In this document: in pieces, positions 19,616-27,947 of the stretch
How positions within the stretch are numbered: position 1 is the stretch's first letter
How the letters are laid out: each line of letters begins with the position of its first letter
Origin: Kiloniellales bacterium
GTDB taxonomy: Bacteria > Pseudomonadota > Alphaproteobacteria > Kiloniellales > JAKSBE01
Length of the DNA stretch: 48,347 nucleotides
Direction of reading: 5' to 3'
Assembly: GCA_028282935.1 (NCBI GenBank)
Contig: JANQGU010000300.1
Coordinates: 1 to 48,347 of the forward strand
Notes under the pieces: generated by a model
Database searches by the model: none
Seen by the model: the letters and a program-made list of their open reading frames with translations, nothing else
Told to the model about the DNA's origin: nothing
Translations under genes and position numbers: made by a program

Positions 19616-19692
19616 GGCGGGGTAGCTCAGCTGGTTAGAGCAGCGGAATCATAATCCGCGTGTCGGGGGTTCGAGTCCCTCCCCCGCTACCA
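19616..19692 (+). tRNA. tRNA with CAT anticodon, probably elongator tRNA-Met
   Basis: A 77-nt cloverleaf with encoded CCA. The acceptor GGCGGGG pairs with CCCCGCT, with a G-U at the first pair. D-arm GCTCAGCTGGTTAGAGC; anticodon stem GCGGA/TCCGC with loop ATCATAA (anticodon CAT); T-arm GGGGG TTCGAGT CCCTC. It lacks the unpaired first base and three G-C anticodon-stem pairs of initiator tRNA. Ile2 (CAT, lysidine-modified) cannot be fully excluded. It is the left border of the AT-richer island. Confidence 0.93.
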
Positions 19693-19719
19693 CTCGAAAG
19701 GCGTAGAGTTGCTGGGATA

Positions 19720-19749
19720 GCGGGCCTTTGAGGCCCGTTTCTCTTTTCT
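19720..19749 (+). terminator. Rho-independent terminator after the tRNA
   Basis: Hairpin cgggcct-ttg-aggcccg directly followed by a T-rich run (tttctctttt), 28 nt downstream of the tRNA CCA. Confidence 0.85.
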
Positions 19750-20245
19750 AGAGTCCGAGTCCCCTGTGCTTAGTCTCATGTCTGCATGAAACTACCAGGC
19801 GCAGGTTCTCGATCGTCCGTAGGGTGTAGGCGGGCCGTGTATGGCTCACCGACTTGTACCGCGGTTGGTCCCGGCCCCTCTGGCACACCAAGTGCTAAGC
19901 CAACGGCCGGTGTGGGGTCTGGCTGGTCCGCTGGACAACGCATTGCTCCACTGCTTCCTTCCAGGCGGTGCTGTCCTTCTAAGCAAGCATCTGTTGATCT
20001 GTGTAGCGATCGCCGCGCGTATCCAGAACGTTTGATGCCCTTCGCCTCCCTATGAGCGAACGTCCCGCTGGCCTCCCGCTAGGGGGCTTTTTTCCTGGAC
20101 CTGACACCTTTCCTAAGACAAGCATGTAACTGTGCAACTGCACCGATAGCTGACAGAATGCTGTTTGGGCGCAACTTTAACAAAAATCCGTTGCTTTGGG
20201 GCCGCGAGGCGCGCATATGGTATTGCTGAAAGCGGAGAATTGCCG
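19750..20245. other. Gene-free stretch between tRNA and the AbiL-like pair
   Basis: No convincing gene. Open frames here have no ribosome site or family resemblance. At 20071-20096 there is a second terminator-like hairpin (gcctcc-cgcta-gggggc with one G-T pair, then six T). The text after it (20097-20130) is of a different, AT-richer character, so the hairpin may mark the edge of the acquired segment. Confidence 0.5.
20071..20096 (+). terminator. Terminator-like hairpin at the island edge
   Basis: Six-pair stem (gcctcc with gggggc, one wobble), 5-nt loop, then tttttt. No gene was recognised upstream of it on this strand apart from the tRNA, which already has its own terminator. Confidence 0.6.
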
Positions 20246-21457
20246 ATGATCCACAAGATTGAGATTGAGAACTTCCAGTCTATCCGCGGTCCGCAGGTTC
20301 TTGATCTTAGAGCAGCGGCTAACGCGCCGAAGAACACCAATCGCCTCGCGAAGTGCTGGCACGGCTCCGATGATCGCGTGCCAAAGGTTGTGGCACTCTT
20401 CGGTCCAAATGGCTCAGGCAAGTCAAATGTGCTTCGCGCACTAACGTTCACGACGTGGTTCATTTCGCACAGCTTCTCTCTCTCACCTACCCACCGCATT
20501 CCTTTTGAGCCGTTCAACGATGAAGAGGCGCTAGAAAGCCCCACTAGGCTGAAAGTCTGGACATCAGGCGTTGACCCTCTGGTTGACAACAACCAGACCG
20601 GAACGATCCAGTGCCAGTACTGCTACGAGTTGATAGTCTGCAATGGTGAACGCCGTGAGGTTTTGAACGAGGCATTCTTTTTTTGGCCTTCGGCGACCGG
20701 CCGTAGAACGCGACTGGTCGAGAGATTCAGCGATGGCTCGATTAAAGCGGCGAAAGCATTCGAGCTAGCTGGCTATCATCGTGCACTTGAGACGGTGCTG
20801 CGTCCTAACGCCAGTATCATATCTACTCTTGCGCAACTCAACCATCCTTTTGCAAAGAAAATCGCCGACCGGACGAGTCTTGTTAGCTCGAATATCTTTA
20901 TTGAGAAAACTGAGACTTCCGACGATCTCGCACTTCGTCAATACGTTGACCATCCGAATTTGGTGAGCCAATTCAACCGCGAGATACAGCGCATAGACGT
21001 CGGTCTTCGTGCGCTCGACGTCCGATCGACACCCAATGGACCGCAAGTGCTTTTTCTGCATGAAGGATTAGCGGTTCCAATGCCGTTCTTTCTAGAGAGT
21101 CATGGCACGCAGCAATTCCTCAAACTCTATCCAATGCTGCTCAGCGCGCTCTCCCTTGGTAGTATTGCGATTATAGATGAGCTTGATGCGGCAATTCATC
21201 CTATGATCTTGCCAGAAATTATTCGCTGGTTTCATGACTCCAAACGCAATCCAAACAATGCGCAGCTTTGGATGAGTTGTCACAATGCCTCTCTTCTAGA
21301 AGATCTCTCAAAAGATGAAATCGTGTTTTGTGATAAGGATCATCGAGGAAGAACAGAGATATACAGCTTGAATGATATCAAGGCTGTTCGTCGCGATGAC
21401 AACTACTACAAAAAATACATAGGCGGTATCTTTGGCGCTGTTCCGCAGGTCGGCTGA
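20246..21457 (+). CDS. AAA ATPase of an AbiL/RloA-like defence pair
   Basis: A 403-aa SMC/ABC-like AAA ATPase (AAA_21/RloA type). From the ATG at 20246 it has the opening IHKIEIENFQSIRGPQ, Walker A GPNGSGKS at 53-60, a signature-like ESHGT at 284-288, Walker B IAIIDELDAAIHP at 307-319 (D311 and E312) and a switch histidine at 346 in MSCHNASLLE. Its last codon overlaps the next start (TGATG), so the two proteins are translationally coupled. In AbiL of Lactococcus (AbiLi/AbiLii) and in rloA-rloB loci, such an ATPase is paired with an RloB-domain protein and acts against phage. Base composition is visibly AT-richer than its neighbours, pointing to transfer. Confidence 0.88.
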   Translation: MIHKIEIENFQSIRGPQVLDLRAAANAPKNTNRLAKCWHGSDDRVPKVVALFGPNGSGKSNVLRALTFTTWFISHSFSLSPTHRIPFEPFNDEEALESPTRLKVWTSGVDPLVDNNQTGTIQCQYCYELIVCNGERREVLNEAFFFWPSATGRRTRLVERFSDGSIKAAKAFELAGYHRALETVLRPNASIISTLAQLNHPFAKKIADRTSLVSSNIFIEKTETSDDLALRQYVDHPNLVSQFNREIQRIDVGLRALDVRSTPNGPQVLFLHEGLAVPMPFFLESHGTQQFLKLYPMLLSALSLGSIAIIDELDAAIHPMILPEIIRWFHDSKRNPNNAQLWMSCHNASLLEDLSKDEIVFCDKDHRGRTEIYSLNDIKAVRRDDNYYKKYIGGIFGAVPQVG

Positions 21458-22017
21458 TGCCACGCAGTCGAAGTTTCAGAGAAAAGCGGCGACGAGTATT
21501 TGTCGCCTGCGAAGGCGAGAGCGAGCGAAGCTATACAGTATTTCTAAGCCAGTTGGCTGAAGAAATGGGGTTGCCATTGCATCTCGATCCTTGGTGTTGC
21601 TCTGGTGGTGATCCTTTGTCGATCGTCGAGCGTGCGGTGAATGAGATGTTCCGCCGCATCAGTCGTCGCGGGGCCTACGCCGAGCGCGCGATACTTCTTG
21701 ATGGTGACAGGCGAAGTGATTCGCCAGACCGTACAATGCAAGCCGATCGTCTAATCGAGGCGAACGGCATACGCCCAGTTTGGTCGTATCCAACGCTCGA
21801 GGCGCTTCTGCTCAGACACCTTCCAGGCTGTGCGACGTTGCGGCCAGCGACGCCGGAGTTGGCGTTTCGGGAACTCAAGAGACGCTGGCCGGAATACGCA
21901 AAGGGGGCTTCCGCGCATGAGCTTCGCCGTCAGCTCGATCTTGCGGCGGTTCGGCGCGCAGCTGCGGTCGACGCCCAGCTTCGCTCGGTCCTCATCGCGA
22001 TTGGTTTACTTCCCTAG
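21457..22017 (+). CDS. RloB-like (Toprim-fold) protein, partner of the AAA ATPase
   Basis: A 186-aa protein with the RloB layout: basic start PRSRSFREKRRRVFVACEGESERSY with the conserved Glu pair, a second acidic block ILLDGDRRSD (D-x-D, near residue 80), and SYPTLEALLLRHL near 109, corresponding to the F/E-rich block before the helical tail. These acidic residues are those expected for a metal-dependent nuclease-like Toprim site. AbiLii of AbiL carries the same domain. Length is near the usual 190-220 aa and the frame is intact. The nuclease role is inferred; substrate unknown. Confidence 0.85.
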   Translation: MPRSRSFREKRRRVFVACEGESERSYTVFLSQLAEEMGLPLHLDPWCCSGGDPLSIVERAVNEMFRRISRRGAYAERAILLDGDRRSDSPDRTMQADRLIEANGIRPVWSYPTLEALLLRHLPGCATLRPATPELAFRELKRRWPEYAKGASAHELRRQLDLAAVRRAAAVDAQLRSVLIAIGLLP

Positions 22018-22630
22018 CGAAGACAGGATTCACCCCAAAGCTAAAAGTGCAGGCTTTGCACGCGTTTTCATAGTGTTGGTGATCAGTTCACCAGACCCAG
22101 GCGCCCAGTGGGATGCTTGTCGCGGTATCGGATAGCCTCTTCCGCACAATTAAATCAATGCGCTGGAGGGCTTTTAGGAGAACCCCGCTACCAATTGACA
22201 ACACTGAACTCCCAATTCTCTCTAACAGGGCTTTGCTGGCAGCTTCACAGAGGCGCGCGCCTCTTTTCGGTTTTGCTCTGGCTAGCTGCTTGGTCAGCGA
22301 CCGAATCTGGATGTCTCTACCAGTCAACTCCGACTGCAGTGCTTCCAAATTCAGACCTGTTCATCAGGGCCACTGGACGGCGGGTTGTGACCCCAAGCTG
22401 ACCTTGCGGCTGCCCTTGATCCGGGTTCGTTGATTGCTCGCGCTACCGGCCCTCTGGCGCTTCCGAGCACGGCGGTACCGCCGGTTTTGGCGCCATGACT
22501 GTCGGTCTTGGTGCCTTGCAATCCTCGCCGGCTTTGGGCTCCCGCCTTTCGGGTCTCGATCGGCGCCGCGGTTCCCCGCGCGGCTCGCGCTCGCCGCTTC
22601 GGGTCATGGCGCGGCTGCAGCGGCCGATGG
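22018..22630. other. Non-coding, partly AT-rich stretch after the AbiL-like pair
   Basis: No convincing gene. A reverse-strand frame at 22088-22348 (86 codons from a TTG; EALQSELTGRDIQIRSLTKQ, then a hydrophobic part) has a coiled-coil-like start, but an in-frame stop lies close upstream and no ribosome site is seen; it could be the remnant of a gene. A perfect palindrome cggcggtaccgccg lies at 22470-22483. Composition returns to GC-rich near 22440, which probably marks the right edge of the island. Confidence 0.45.
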
Positions 22631-23026
22631 TTATTCGGGCAGGTGGGTGACGATGCGCGGGAGGCCGCCCGATCCGCCTTCTATCATCATCGGCAGGGCG
22701 ATGATCGTGGAGCCGGTCGGCGGCAGCGCCGATATGTCGCCCAGGTTCTCGAAGGCCGGGGTGTTGCGGGTCATCAGCGCGACATGGGTTTCGAAGGTCT
22801 TCGTCTGACCGTAGTCGATCGACGGCGTGTCGATCCCGACCGCGCCGATCCGGCGCGCGACCAGGAACTCGGCGCCGTCCTTGCCGAGGCCGGGGAAATG
22901 GAGCTTGGCCAAGGCCGCCTGTCCGCGCTCGTCGGTGCCCATGTAGGCTTCGCGGTCGGGGTAGAGCGCGGCCCGGCCGGTGGTGTCGAAGCGGGGCGCT
23001 CGCTCGGCGCCGGGTCCGGCCTGCCG
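22631..23026 (-). pseudogene. C-terminal stump of a putative cyclase (kynurenine formamidase-like family)
   Basis: About 132 codons are open before a normal stop. The text RFDTTGRAALYPDREAYMGT, then KLHFPGLGKDGAEFLV, AVGIDTPSIDYGQTKTFETH and a closing IIALPMMIEGGSGGLPR matches the C-terminal half of the cyclase/KynB-like family. The N-terminal half, with the metal-binding HxGTHxDxPxH motif, is missing: the frame runs straight back into the stop codon of the methyltransferase gene. An internal ATG exists at 22942 but would give a protein without the active site. A decayed gene is the best reading. Confidence 0.75.
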
Positions 23027-23665
23027 CTACTTCTGGGCGAAGGCCCAGACGGCCACGGGCCAGCCCGGCTCGTTCTTCAGGCTCCCGAAGAGGCCGCGGC
23101 GCGGCCAGGTACCGTCCATGTGGGCCTTGATCCAGGCGCGGTTGCCCCAGGCGCCGGTCCGTATCCGCTCGAGGTCCCAGCCGCACTCGGCCAGGAAGTA
23201 GCGCAGCCCGTCCTCGCTCCAGCGCGAGCAGTCGAGCGGCCCGTCGTGGAGGCGCACGAGGAAGGGCGTGGCGCAGATGAACCAGCCTCCCGGCCTCAGC
23301 ATGTCATGGACGTTGCGGCCGGCGCGGTAGGGCCACTTCAGGTGCTCGAAGATCTGGTCGGCGATGATCAGGTCGAAGCGGGCGTCGAGCTTGCCTTCGC
23401 AGATGTCGAACTCCGGATACCTGGTCTCCCGGTAGGACTTGAAGCCGTGCTGTTGGTAGTTGTGCCCCGAGGAGATCTCCAGGGCGTCGAGCCGCTCCGG
23501 CCCGAGCTCCCGAATGAAGGCGTTGCAGGCGTCGTAGAGCGCGATCCGTGACCAGTGCCGCGTGTCGTAGAAGGGGACGAGGTCTCCGCGCCTGAGCCGG
23601 GCCTTCTGTTCCTCGGAGAGCAGCCGCCGGGCCAGCTTCGTGATCAGGACGTTCAGTGCGCCCAT
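23027..23665 (-). CDS. Class I SAM-dependent methyltransferase
   Basis: A 212-aa protein with a methyltransferase core. LDALEISSGHNYQQ stands where the glycine-rich SAM loop is expected but is degenerate; acidic strand end EFDICEG; motif FDLIIADQIFEHLKWP (post II) and HDMLRPGGWFICATPF (motif III/IV). It has the class-11-like ending often seen in methyltransferases of surface-sugar loci. Substrate unknown. It sits directly before the cyclase stump, whose frame is the same as its own. Confidence 0.75.
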   Translation of the reverse strand: MGALNVLITKLARRLLSEEQKARLRRGDLVPFYDTRHWSRIALYDACNAFIRELGPERLDALEISSGHNYQQHGFKSYRETRYPEFDICEGKLDARFDLIIADQIFEHLKWPYRAGRNVHDMLRPGGWFICATPFLVRLHDGPLDCSRWSEDGLRYFLAECGWDLERIRTGAWGNRAWIKAHMDGTWPRRGLFGSLKNEPGWPVAVWAFAQK

Positions 23666-23771
23666 CGGGACCTCCCGTTTGCGTCCGCCGGACCGGGCGG
23701 GTGCGTGTCGCTGCGGGGACCGCGGCGAGAAGACATCGGCGGAACGCTAAGACCGCAGAGGAACCCCCACG

Positions 23772-25133
23772 TTAGTTGCCCGTCAGCAAGTCGAACCTTC
23801 TCCTGTCGATCGAGGCGCGGCTCTCGAGTCCGGCCGCGACGCAAAGGTCGGGCGCATAGAGCTGACAGGTGCTGCGCTCGGTCACGGCCTTGTCGAGCTG
23901 CTCCAGAAGCCGGCCGGGGTCGATATGCCCCGGGGCGGCGATCCGGCCGGTGACGACGTGCTTCTCCACCCCTTCGTGACGGGCGTGGTCGAGGTCGGGA
24001 TCGCGCCAGCAACTCGCGCAGAGCATCCGGAAGTTCTCCGAGTGCGCATAGACGACGGCGTCTTCCTGCAGGTCGCGGCTCATGTCGGCCAGTTGGCGGG
24101 CTTCGCCCTGGGTGCCGGCGAAGTCGAAGAAGCGGTAGTTCCGCCGGATCAAGGTCGCGAGGTGGGGAAAGACGGCGACCTCCACGTCACCGTAGGTGTG
24201 ATAGGTGATCGGCGCGCCGTCCATGAGAACGACGTCGCCGTAGTCGACGCCCAGGTCCTGGTAGAGGACGCTGCGGATGATCCCGTGGCAGGGACTCAGG
24301 CGCTCGATCCATATCGTCTCCTCCAGCCCCGGGTCGTCCGCCTCCGCGCTGCGCTCGGCGAGCGGCCGTTCGGCGAGCTTGACCTTGCACTGGGGGTAGC
24401 CGCCCTCGGGCAGGCCGAAGCGGCCCAGTTCGATCTTCTGGCCCATGCGCTTCCAGACCTCCAAGGCAAGCTCGCCCCTCCCGGCGCCGGTGGCGCAGAT
24501 CCCGAGGTTCCACTCGATGCTCTCGACCGTCTCCTCCGCCAGGCGCGCCGCGATCCGGTTCGATTCCATGCCGTCTTCGAACCGGCCGCGCGTCTTGTAG
24601 AAGAGGCCCAGGTTGTAGTGGTAGGCGCTGTTCTCCGGATCGATCTCGGTCAGGCGCCGATAGCTCCGCTCCGCGATGCCGTCGCCTTGACGCGCCAGCA
24701 TGCGCGCCGCGGTGGCCAGCCCGCCGAGCAGGCCCTCCTCCTCGGCGCCGCCCTGGTGGTCTTCGGCGAGGCCGGCGAGTTTCTCGACGACGTCGTGGAA
24801 GACGGCGTCTTCGGGCGGCGCCGCGTTGAGATCGTCGATGTCGCGCGCGGACTCCAGGCATTCTCCGAGCGCCTGCAGAAGGTCCAGGTCTTCGCCATGA
24901 GACCCTGCGATCTCCGAAAGGACCTCGGCGGCGGCCTCCCTCGAGAGGCACTGCCGGTCGACGACAAGAAGCAGAGACGCCGCGGCGTCCTTCTGGTGGT
25001 GCTGCGCGTTCCGCAGCCGCTGCACCTTCTCCCGGACGGCCTCGTCCCGCCCGGCCCGGGAGTCTTCGACGATCTCGTCCTCGAGGGACTCGATTTCCTC
25101 GGCGGAGAGGGTCTGGCTCGGGAGGAAGGGCAT
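23772..25133 (-). CDS. TPR-repeat protein with an uncharacterised C-terminal domain
   Basis: A 453-aa protein starting at MPFLPSQTLSAEEIESLEDEI (ATG at 25133; an upstream GTG/ATG would add 19 residues). Residues 10-120 are charged and helical; about 140-215 form TPR-like repeats, clearest in RSYRRLTEIDPENSAYHYNL and GLFYKTRGRFEDGMESNRIA. The rest has a distinct domain with LSPCHGIIRSVLYQDLGVDYGDVVL, then HTYGDVEVAVFPHLATLIRR, and two Cys in MLCASCW. I do not recognise this last domain. It follows the methyltransferase on the same strand with a 106-bp gap. Confidence 0.7.
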   Translation of the reverse strand: MPFLPSQTLSAEEIESLEDEIVEDSRAGRDEAVREKVQRLRNAQHHQKDAAASLLLVVDRQCLSREAAAEVLSEIAGSHGEDLDLLQALGECLESARDIDDLNAAPPEDAVFHDVVEKLAGLAEDHQGGAEEEGLLGGLATAARMLARQGDGIAERSYRRLTEIDPENSAYHYNLGLFYKTRGRFEDGMESNRIAARLAEETVESIEWNLGICATGAGRGELALEVWKRMGQKIELGRFGLPEGGYPQCKVKLAERPLAERSAEADDPGLEETIWIERLSPCHGIIRSVLYQDLGVDYGDVVLMDGAPITYHTYGDVEVAVFPHLATLIRRNYRFFDFAGTQGEARQLADMSRDLQEDAVVYAHSENFRMLCASCWRDPDLDHARHEGVEKHVVTGRIAAPGHIDPGRLLEQLDKAVTERSTCQLYAPDLCVAAGLESRASIDRRRFDLLTGN

Positions 25134-25501
25134 GGGCGTCTTCTCTGAACAGCTGTTCCGGGTTTCGGCGCGCCGGGCGCAGTTCGACACGCCAGCAGTC
25201 TGCCGCCAGGTCGTTTACGCTTCGTGTCCCGCCGGCCCGCCGCCCTGGATCATACCGCGCTCGATACGAAACGATTGATCGCAGTGGTCTCGTCGGGGAC
25301 GGCGAACTGGATGGGCCGGACCCTCGCCATGCCGGTCTCCAGGTGCTCTCTCGGCTCCGACCGCCCTCTTGGGCCTGTCCCAAGACAGTATTATGCCGCG
25401 CGGGCGCAGGAAGACAGAGGTTTCCATTGCCGACGGGGGGCCGCGACTATTTCTACCGCCGGTTCGTTGTTCCTATTTTGTTCTTACCCTAGCCTTGCGG
25501 C
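25134..25501. other. Intergenic stretch, nothing recognised
   Basis: The divergent space between the TPR gene and the small gene at 25502. It should hold both promoters; a T-rich stretch just before 25490 (ttcttaccct) could contain a weak -10 box. No RNA gene or repeat was recognised. Confidence 0.4.
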
Positions 25502-25705
25502 ATGGATGAGGTCGACGAGCGGAGATTCAGTCTTTCCTTCGCCGCCTGGAAGGCGAGCCGGTTCCTGCCGAAGGGCCGTGGCCGCGGCGAGGGGGTCGAG
25601 GCCTATCGCGTCTTCGTCGGAAGCTTCGAGAAGGAACTCGAGCTGGCCGGCTACCGGATCGTGAAAGCCAAGCCGGCGGCGCGGCCGCATTCGGGCGGGG
25701 ACTGA
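25502..25705 (+). CDS. Small hypothetical protein
   Basis: 67 aa, MDEVDERRFSLSFAAWKASR, then a basic linker and AYRVFVGSFEKELELAGYRI. The amino-acid pattern (alternating hydrophobic/charged, helix-forming) looks like real protein, but no strong ribosome site precedes the ATG. Family unknown. Confidence 0.45.
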   Translation: MDEVDERRFSLSFAAWKASRFLPKGRGRGEGVEAYRVFVGSFEKELELAGYRIVKAKPAARPHSGGD

Positions 25706-26238
25706 GCCGGCGCGGCCGCGACGAGGCCTCGGCCCTTTGGCGCAGAGTGATCTCTTCTCCCTCCGGAGTCGTACGACCCTCTGCCTCCATGGTTATTGCT
25801 AATCAATGGTGGCCTGTCTAGTGTGATAAGACCTAACGGCTAGGCCGTTAGATCCAAACCTGGAGCGACGGCTTATTGGGGGGCAAATGATTTGGGCGCA
25901 GGCGCAGAGCCGGCACGACTTGCCGAGTTGGGCGAGCGCCCCCGTGCACTTTCTTTTCCCCCTTGCTTCCGCGTTCGCCGCCGCCAAAGACGCAAGATCG
26001 CCGGGTCCGGTCGTCCGTCCGGTGGTCGACACCCTGCGCTTCGATCTTGGGGGAGGCCACCCGCGGTCGAACGGAGACGCCGGGTTTCCCTCGGGTTTCG
26101 AGATCCTCGGCTCGGCCGGGCCCTTCGCCGGAGACGCCTCGGCCGGCTTTCCGTTCCAAAGCGACCAAGACGTCCGTGACGTGACTGGCGCGTTCTCTGC
26201 AACGCGTATGTGAACTAATACCTAGGGAGGAGAACAAA
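25706..26238. other. Intergenic stretch of about 530 bp with an inverted repeat
   Basis: No convincing gene on either strand. It contains the perfect inverted repeat ctaacggc-tag-gccgttag at 25833-25851, preceded by AT-rich text, which could be an operator for the gene at 26239, although it is nearly 400 bp away. The remainder is GC-rich and unrecognised. Confidence 0.45.
25833..25851. promoter_or_regulatory. Perfect 8-bp inverted repeat, possible operator
   Basis: Arms ctaacggc and gccgttag around a 3-nt loop, in an otherwise gene-free region. Not followed by a T run, so not an obvious terminator. Confidence 0.35.
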
Positions 26239-26754
26239 ATGTGGAGAGTTATTGCCATCGTCGTGGCGGTCTTCGTGGCGGCGCCGGCCGTGGCCGATCC
26301 CGTCGCCAAGGAGCTGCAGTACTTCAAGGCCATCGATGTTGTCTTGCTGGACAAGACCGCGGATTGCGGCATCACCGACGCCAAGCTCTTTCAGGACCAT
26401 CTGCGCGGGAAGCTCGGGCAACTGGGCATCAAGGAGAACGCCAGCAGGTTCGGCCGCGTGAAGGTCGACGTGGCGGCCCAGACCATCCCCAACACCGCAC
26501 TCTGCGCAATCCATACGCTGGTCCGCTTCAATGGCGCGCTCGGCAAGGACAACGTGGCCACGGAAGATCCCCTGATCAACGCCGCCATGGATCGCCTCGA
26601 GGTCCTTCCGATCACGGTCTGGACCGGCTCCTCCCTCGTGGTACGGCAGTACATGCTGCCGGCGAGCGGGAAGTTGACCGAGCGTGCGGCCGAGAGCGTG
26701 CTCGAGCAGCTCGACGCGATCACCGGCCGCCTGGCGGAAGCGCGGGCGCAGTAG
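26239..26754 (+). CDS. Secreted hypothetical protein
   Basis: 171 aa with a signal peptide (MWRVIAIVVAVFVAAPAVA, cleavage near AVA-DPV). The mature part is mixed alpha/beta, with Cys at about 43 and 89 (DKTADCGIT and TALCAIH) that could form one disulfide. GGGAGGAG lies 7 nt before the ATG, a strong site, so the gene is likely real. No family recognised. A stable hairpin follows the stop. Confidence 0.7.
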   Translation: MWRVIAIVVAVFVAAPAVADPVAKELQYFKAIDVVLLDKTADCGITDAKLFQDHLRGKLGQLGIKENASRFGRVKVDVAAQTIPNTALCAIHTLVRFNGALGKDNVATEDPLINAAMDRLEVLPITVWTGSSLVVRQYMLPASGKLTERAAESVLEQLDAITGRLAEARAQ

Positions 26755-26790
26755 ACGACATCGGCCGATGACCATCGACCCTTGATCTCT

Positions 26791-26826
26791 GGACCCCGCT
26801 GCTCCTTTCGTCGGACGGCGGGGTCC
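26791..26826 (+). terminator. Hairpin after the secreted protein gene
   Basis: Nine-pair stem ggaccccgc / gcggggtcc with an 18-nt loop, 36 bp after the stop. No T run follows, so it would be a weak or rho-assisted terminator. Confidence 0.5.
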
Positions 26827-26899
26827 GGTCTTCCGGTCGCCCGGCATCGAAGCGGGTGACGGGCGCGCCGGTCGCGCGATAACGATGCCCGGGACCCTG

Positions 26900-26935
26900 C
26901 CGGTGCGGGGGCCGGTGCAGGGGCCGGTGCGGGAG
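26900..26935. repeat. 12-bp tandem repeat, three copies
   Basis: Units ccggtgcggggg, ccggtgcagggg and ccggtgcgggag follow one another upstream of the lipoprotein gene. Confidence 0.8.
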
Positions 26936-27045
26936 GCCGGTCGGTCGATAGGACGATCGAGGATCGGAAAGAGCGAGGAGGCTAAAGCCTTGCCAGTCGC
27001 GCGGCGCCGGCCGTCATGAAGGAACCTCGGAAAGGGACCAACCAG

Positions 27046-27774
27046 ATGTGTGGCACGCTTTGTTCAGCAGGGTTTTCGATCCGGCGCCTGCCGGTCCTGC
27101 TCCTGGCCTTGGGAGTCCTCGCCGGCTGCGCGTCGAGCGACGTGACCTCCCGCCGAAGCTTCGAGGGCGAAATCGCCAAGCCGGCGCGCGTCATCGTCTA
27201 CGACTTCTCGGCGACGCCTCAAGACGTGCCGGCCGACTCCGTGCTGGCCGGTCAGTTCGCCCGGCGTGACGCGCCTCAAAGCGAGGAGGAGATCGCGCTC
27301 GGCCGCGATCTCGGCGCAAGGGTCGCGAAGCAGCTGGTCGAGGACCTCAACGCCCTGGGCATCCGGGCCGAGCGCGCCGCCGACGGCGCCGTCCCGAAGA
27401 TCGGCGACGGCGTGATCAAGGGCGCCTTCGTCTCGGTCGACGAAGGCAGCCGGGTGAAGCGGATGATCATCGGCTTCGGTGCCGGGGCCGCCGAGCTCAA
27501 GACCGTGGTGGAAGGCTACCAGCTCCGCGAGACCGGCCTCTTCCCCCTGGGATCGGCGGAGATCGAAGCGGGCGGCGGCAAGATGCCGGGCGTCCTGGCG
27601 CCGGTCGGCATCGGTGCGGCGGCCGGGCGGGCGGCGACCAGCGCGGTCGTCTCCGGCGGCGCGGCCGTGGTCAAGGAAGTCGGACCCGAGAGCATCGAGG
27701 CGGCGTCCCTGCGCACGGCCGAGGAGATCTCGAAGATCATCGAGGAGGCCTACCGCAAGCGGGGCTGGCTCTAG
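27046..27774 (+). CDS. DUF4410-type lipoprotein
   Basis: A 242-aa predicted lipoprotein: signal sequence then lipobox LAGC with C28 as the lipidated residue. The ATG at 27046 is preferred because AAAGGGA lies 8 nt upstream; an in-frame ATG at 27016 would add ten residues. The mature part, with KPARVIVYDFSATPQDVPADS, a central KQLVEDLNALGIRAERAAD and FVSVDEGSRVKRMIIGFGAGAAELK, fits DUF4410, a family of unknown function in the envelope. It has a Gly/Ala-rich hydrophobic stretch near residue 190 (APVGIGAAAGRAATSAV). Confidence 0.78.
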   Translation: MCGTLCSAGFSIRRLPVLLLALGVLAGCASSDVTSRRSFEGEIAKPARVIVYDFSATPQDVPADSVLAGQFARRDAPQSEEEIALGRDLGARVAKQLVEDLNALGIRAERAADGAVPKIGDGVIKGAFVSVDEGSRVKRMIIGFGAGAAELKTVVEGYQLRETGLFPLGSAEIEAGGGKMPGVLAPVGIGAAAGRAATSAVVSGGAAVVKEVGPESIEAASLRTAEEISKIIEEAYRKRGWL

Positions 27775-27947
27775 CCGCTGGCCGAAGAGGCAGGGGAGCG
27801 CCGGGCCGGTCCGACGATCCTACGGCGTGGTCGGCGCTCGCTCGCCGTTGACAGCCGGCAATCGGAACTGCGAAACACTCCAGCCACGGCGAGACGTCCT
27901 TCCGCGCCGCGCGAGCGGCGAGTCCCAGCTGGCGGTGGAGCCTGGCG

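Noticed and set aside
20096-20130. Text resembling the end of an IS3-family element (ctgacacctttcctaagac)
   Set aside because: No second inverted end, no transposase and no target duplication were found; resemblance is from memory only.
19616-22450. Possible att direct repeat of the tRNA 3' end at the right edge of the island
   Set aside because: Only a 7-base match (cgctacc near 22441) was found, which is not more than chance.
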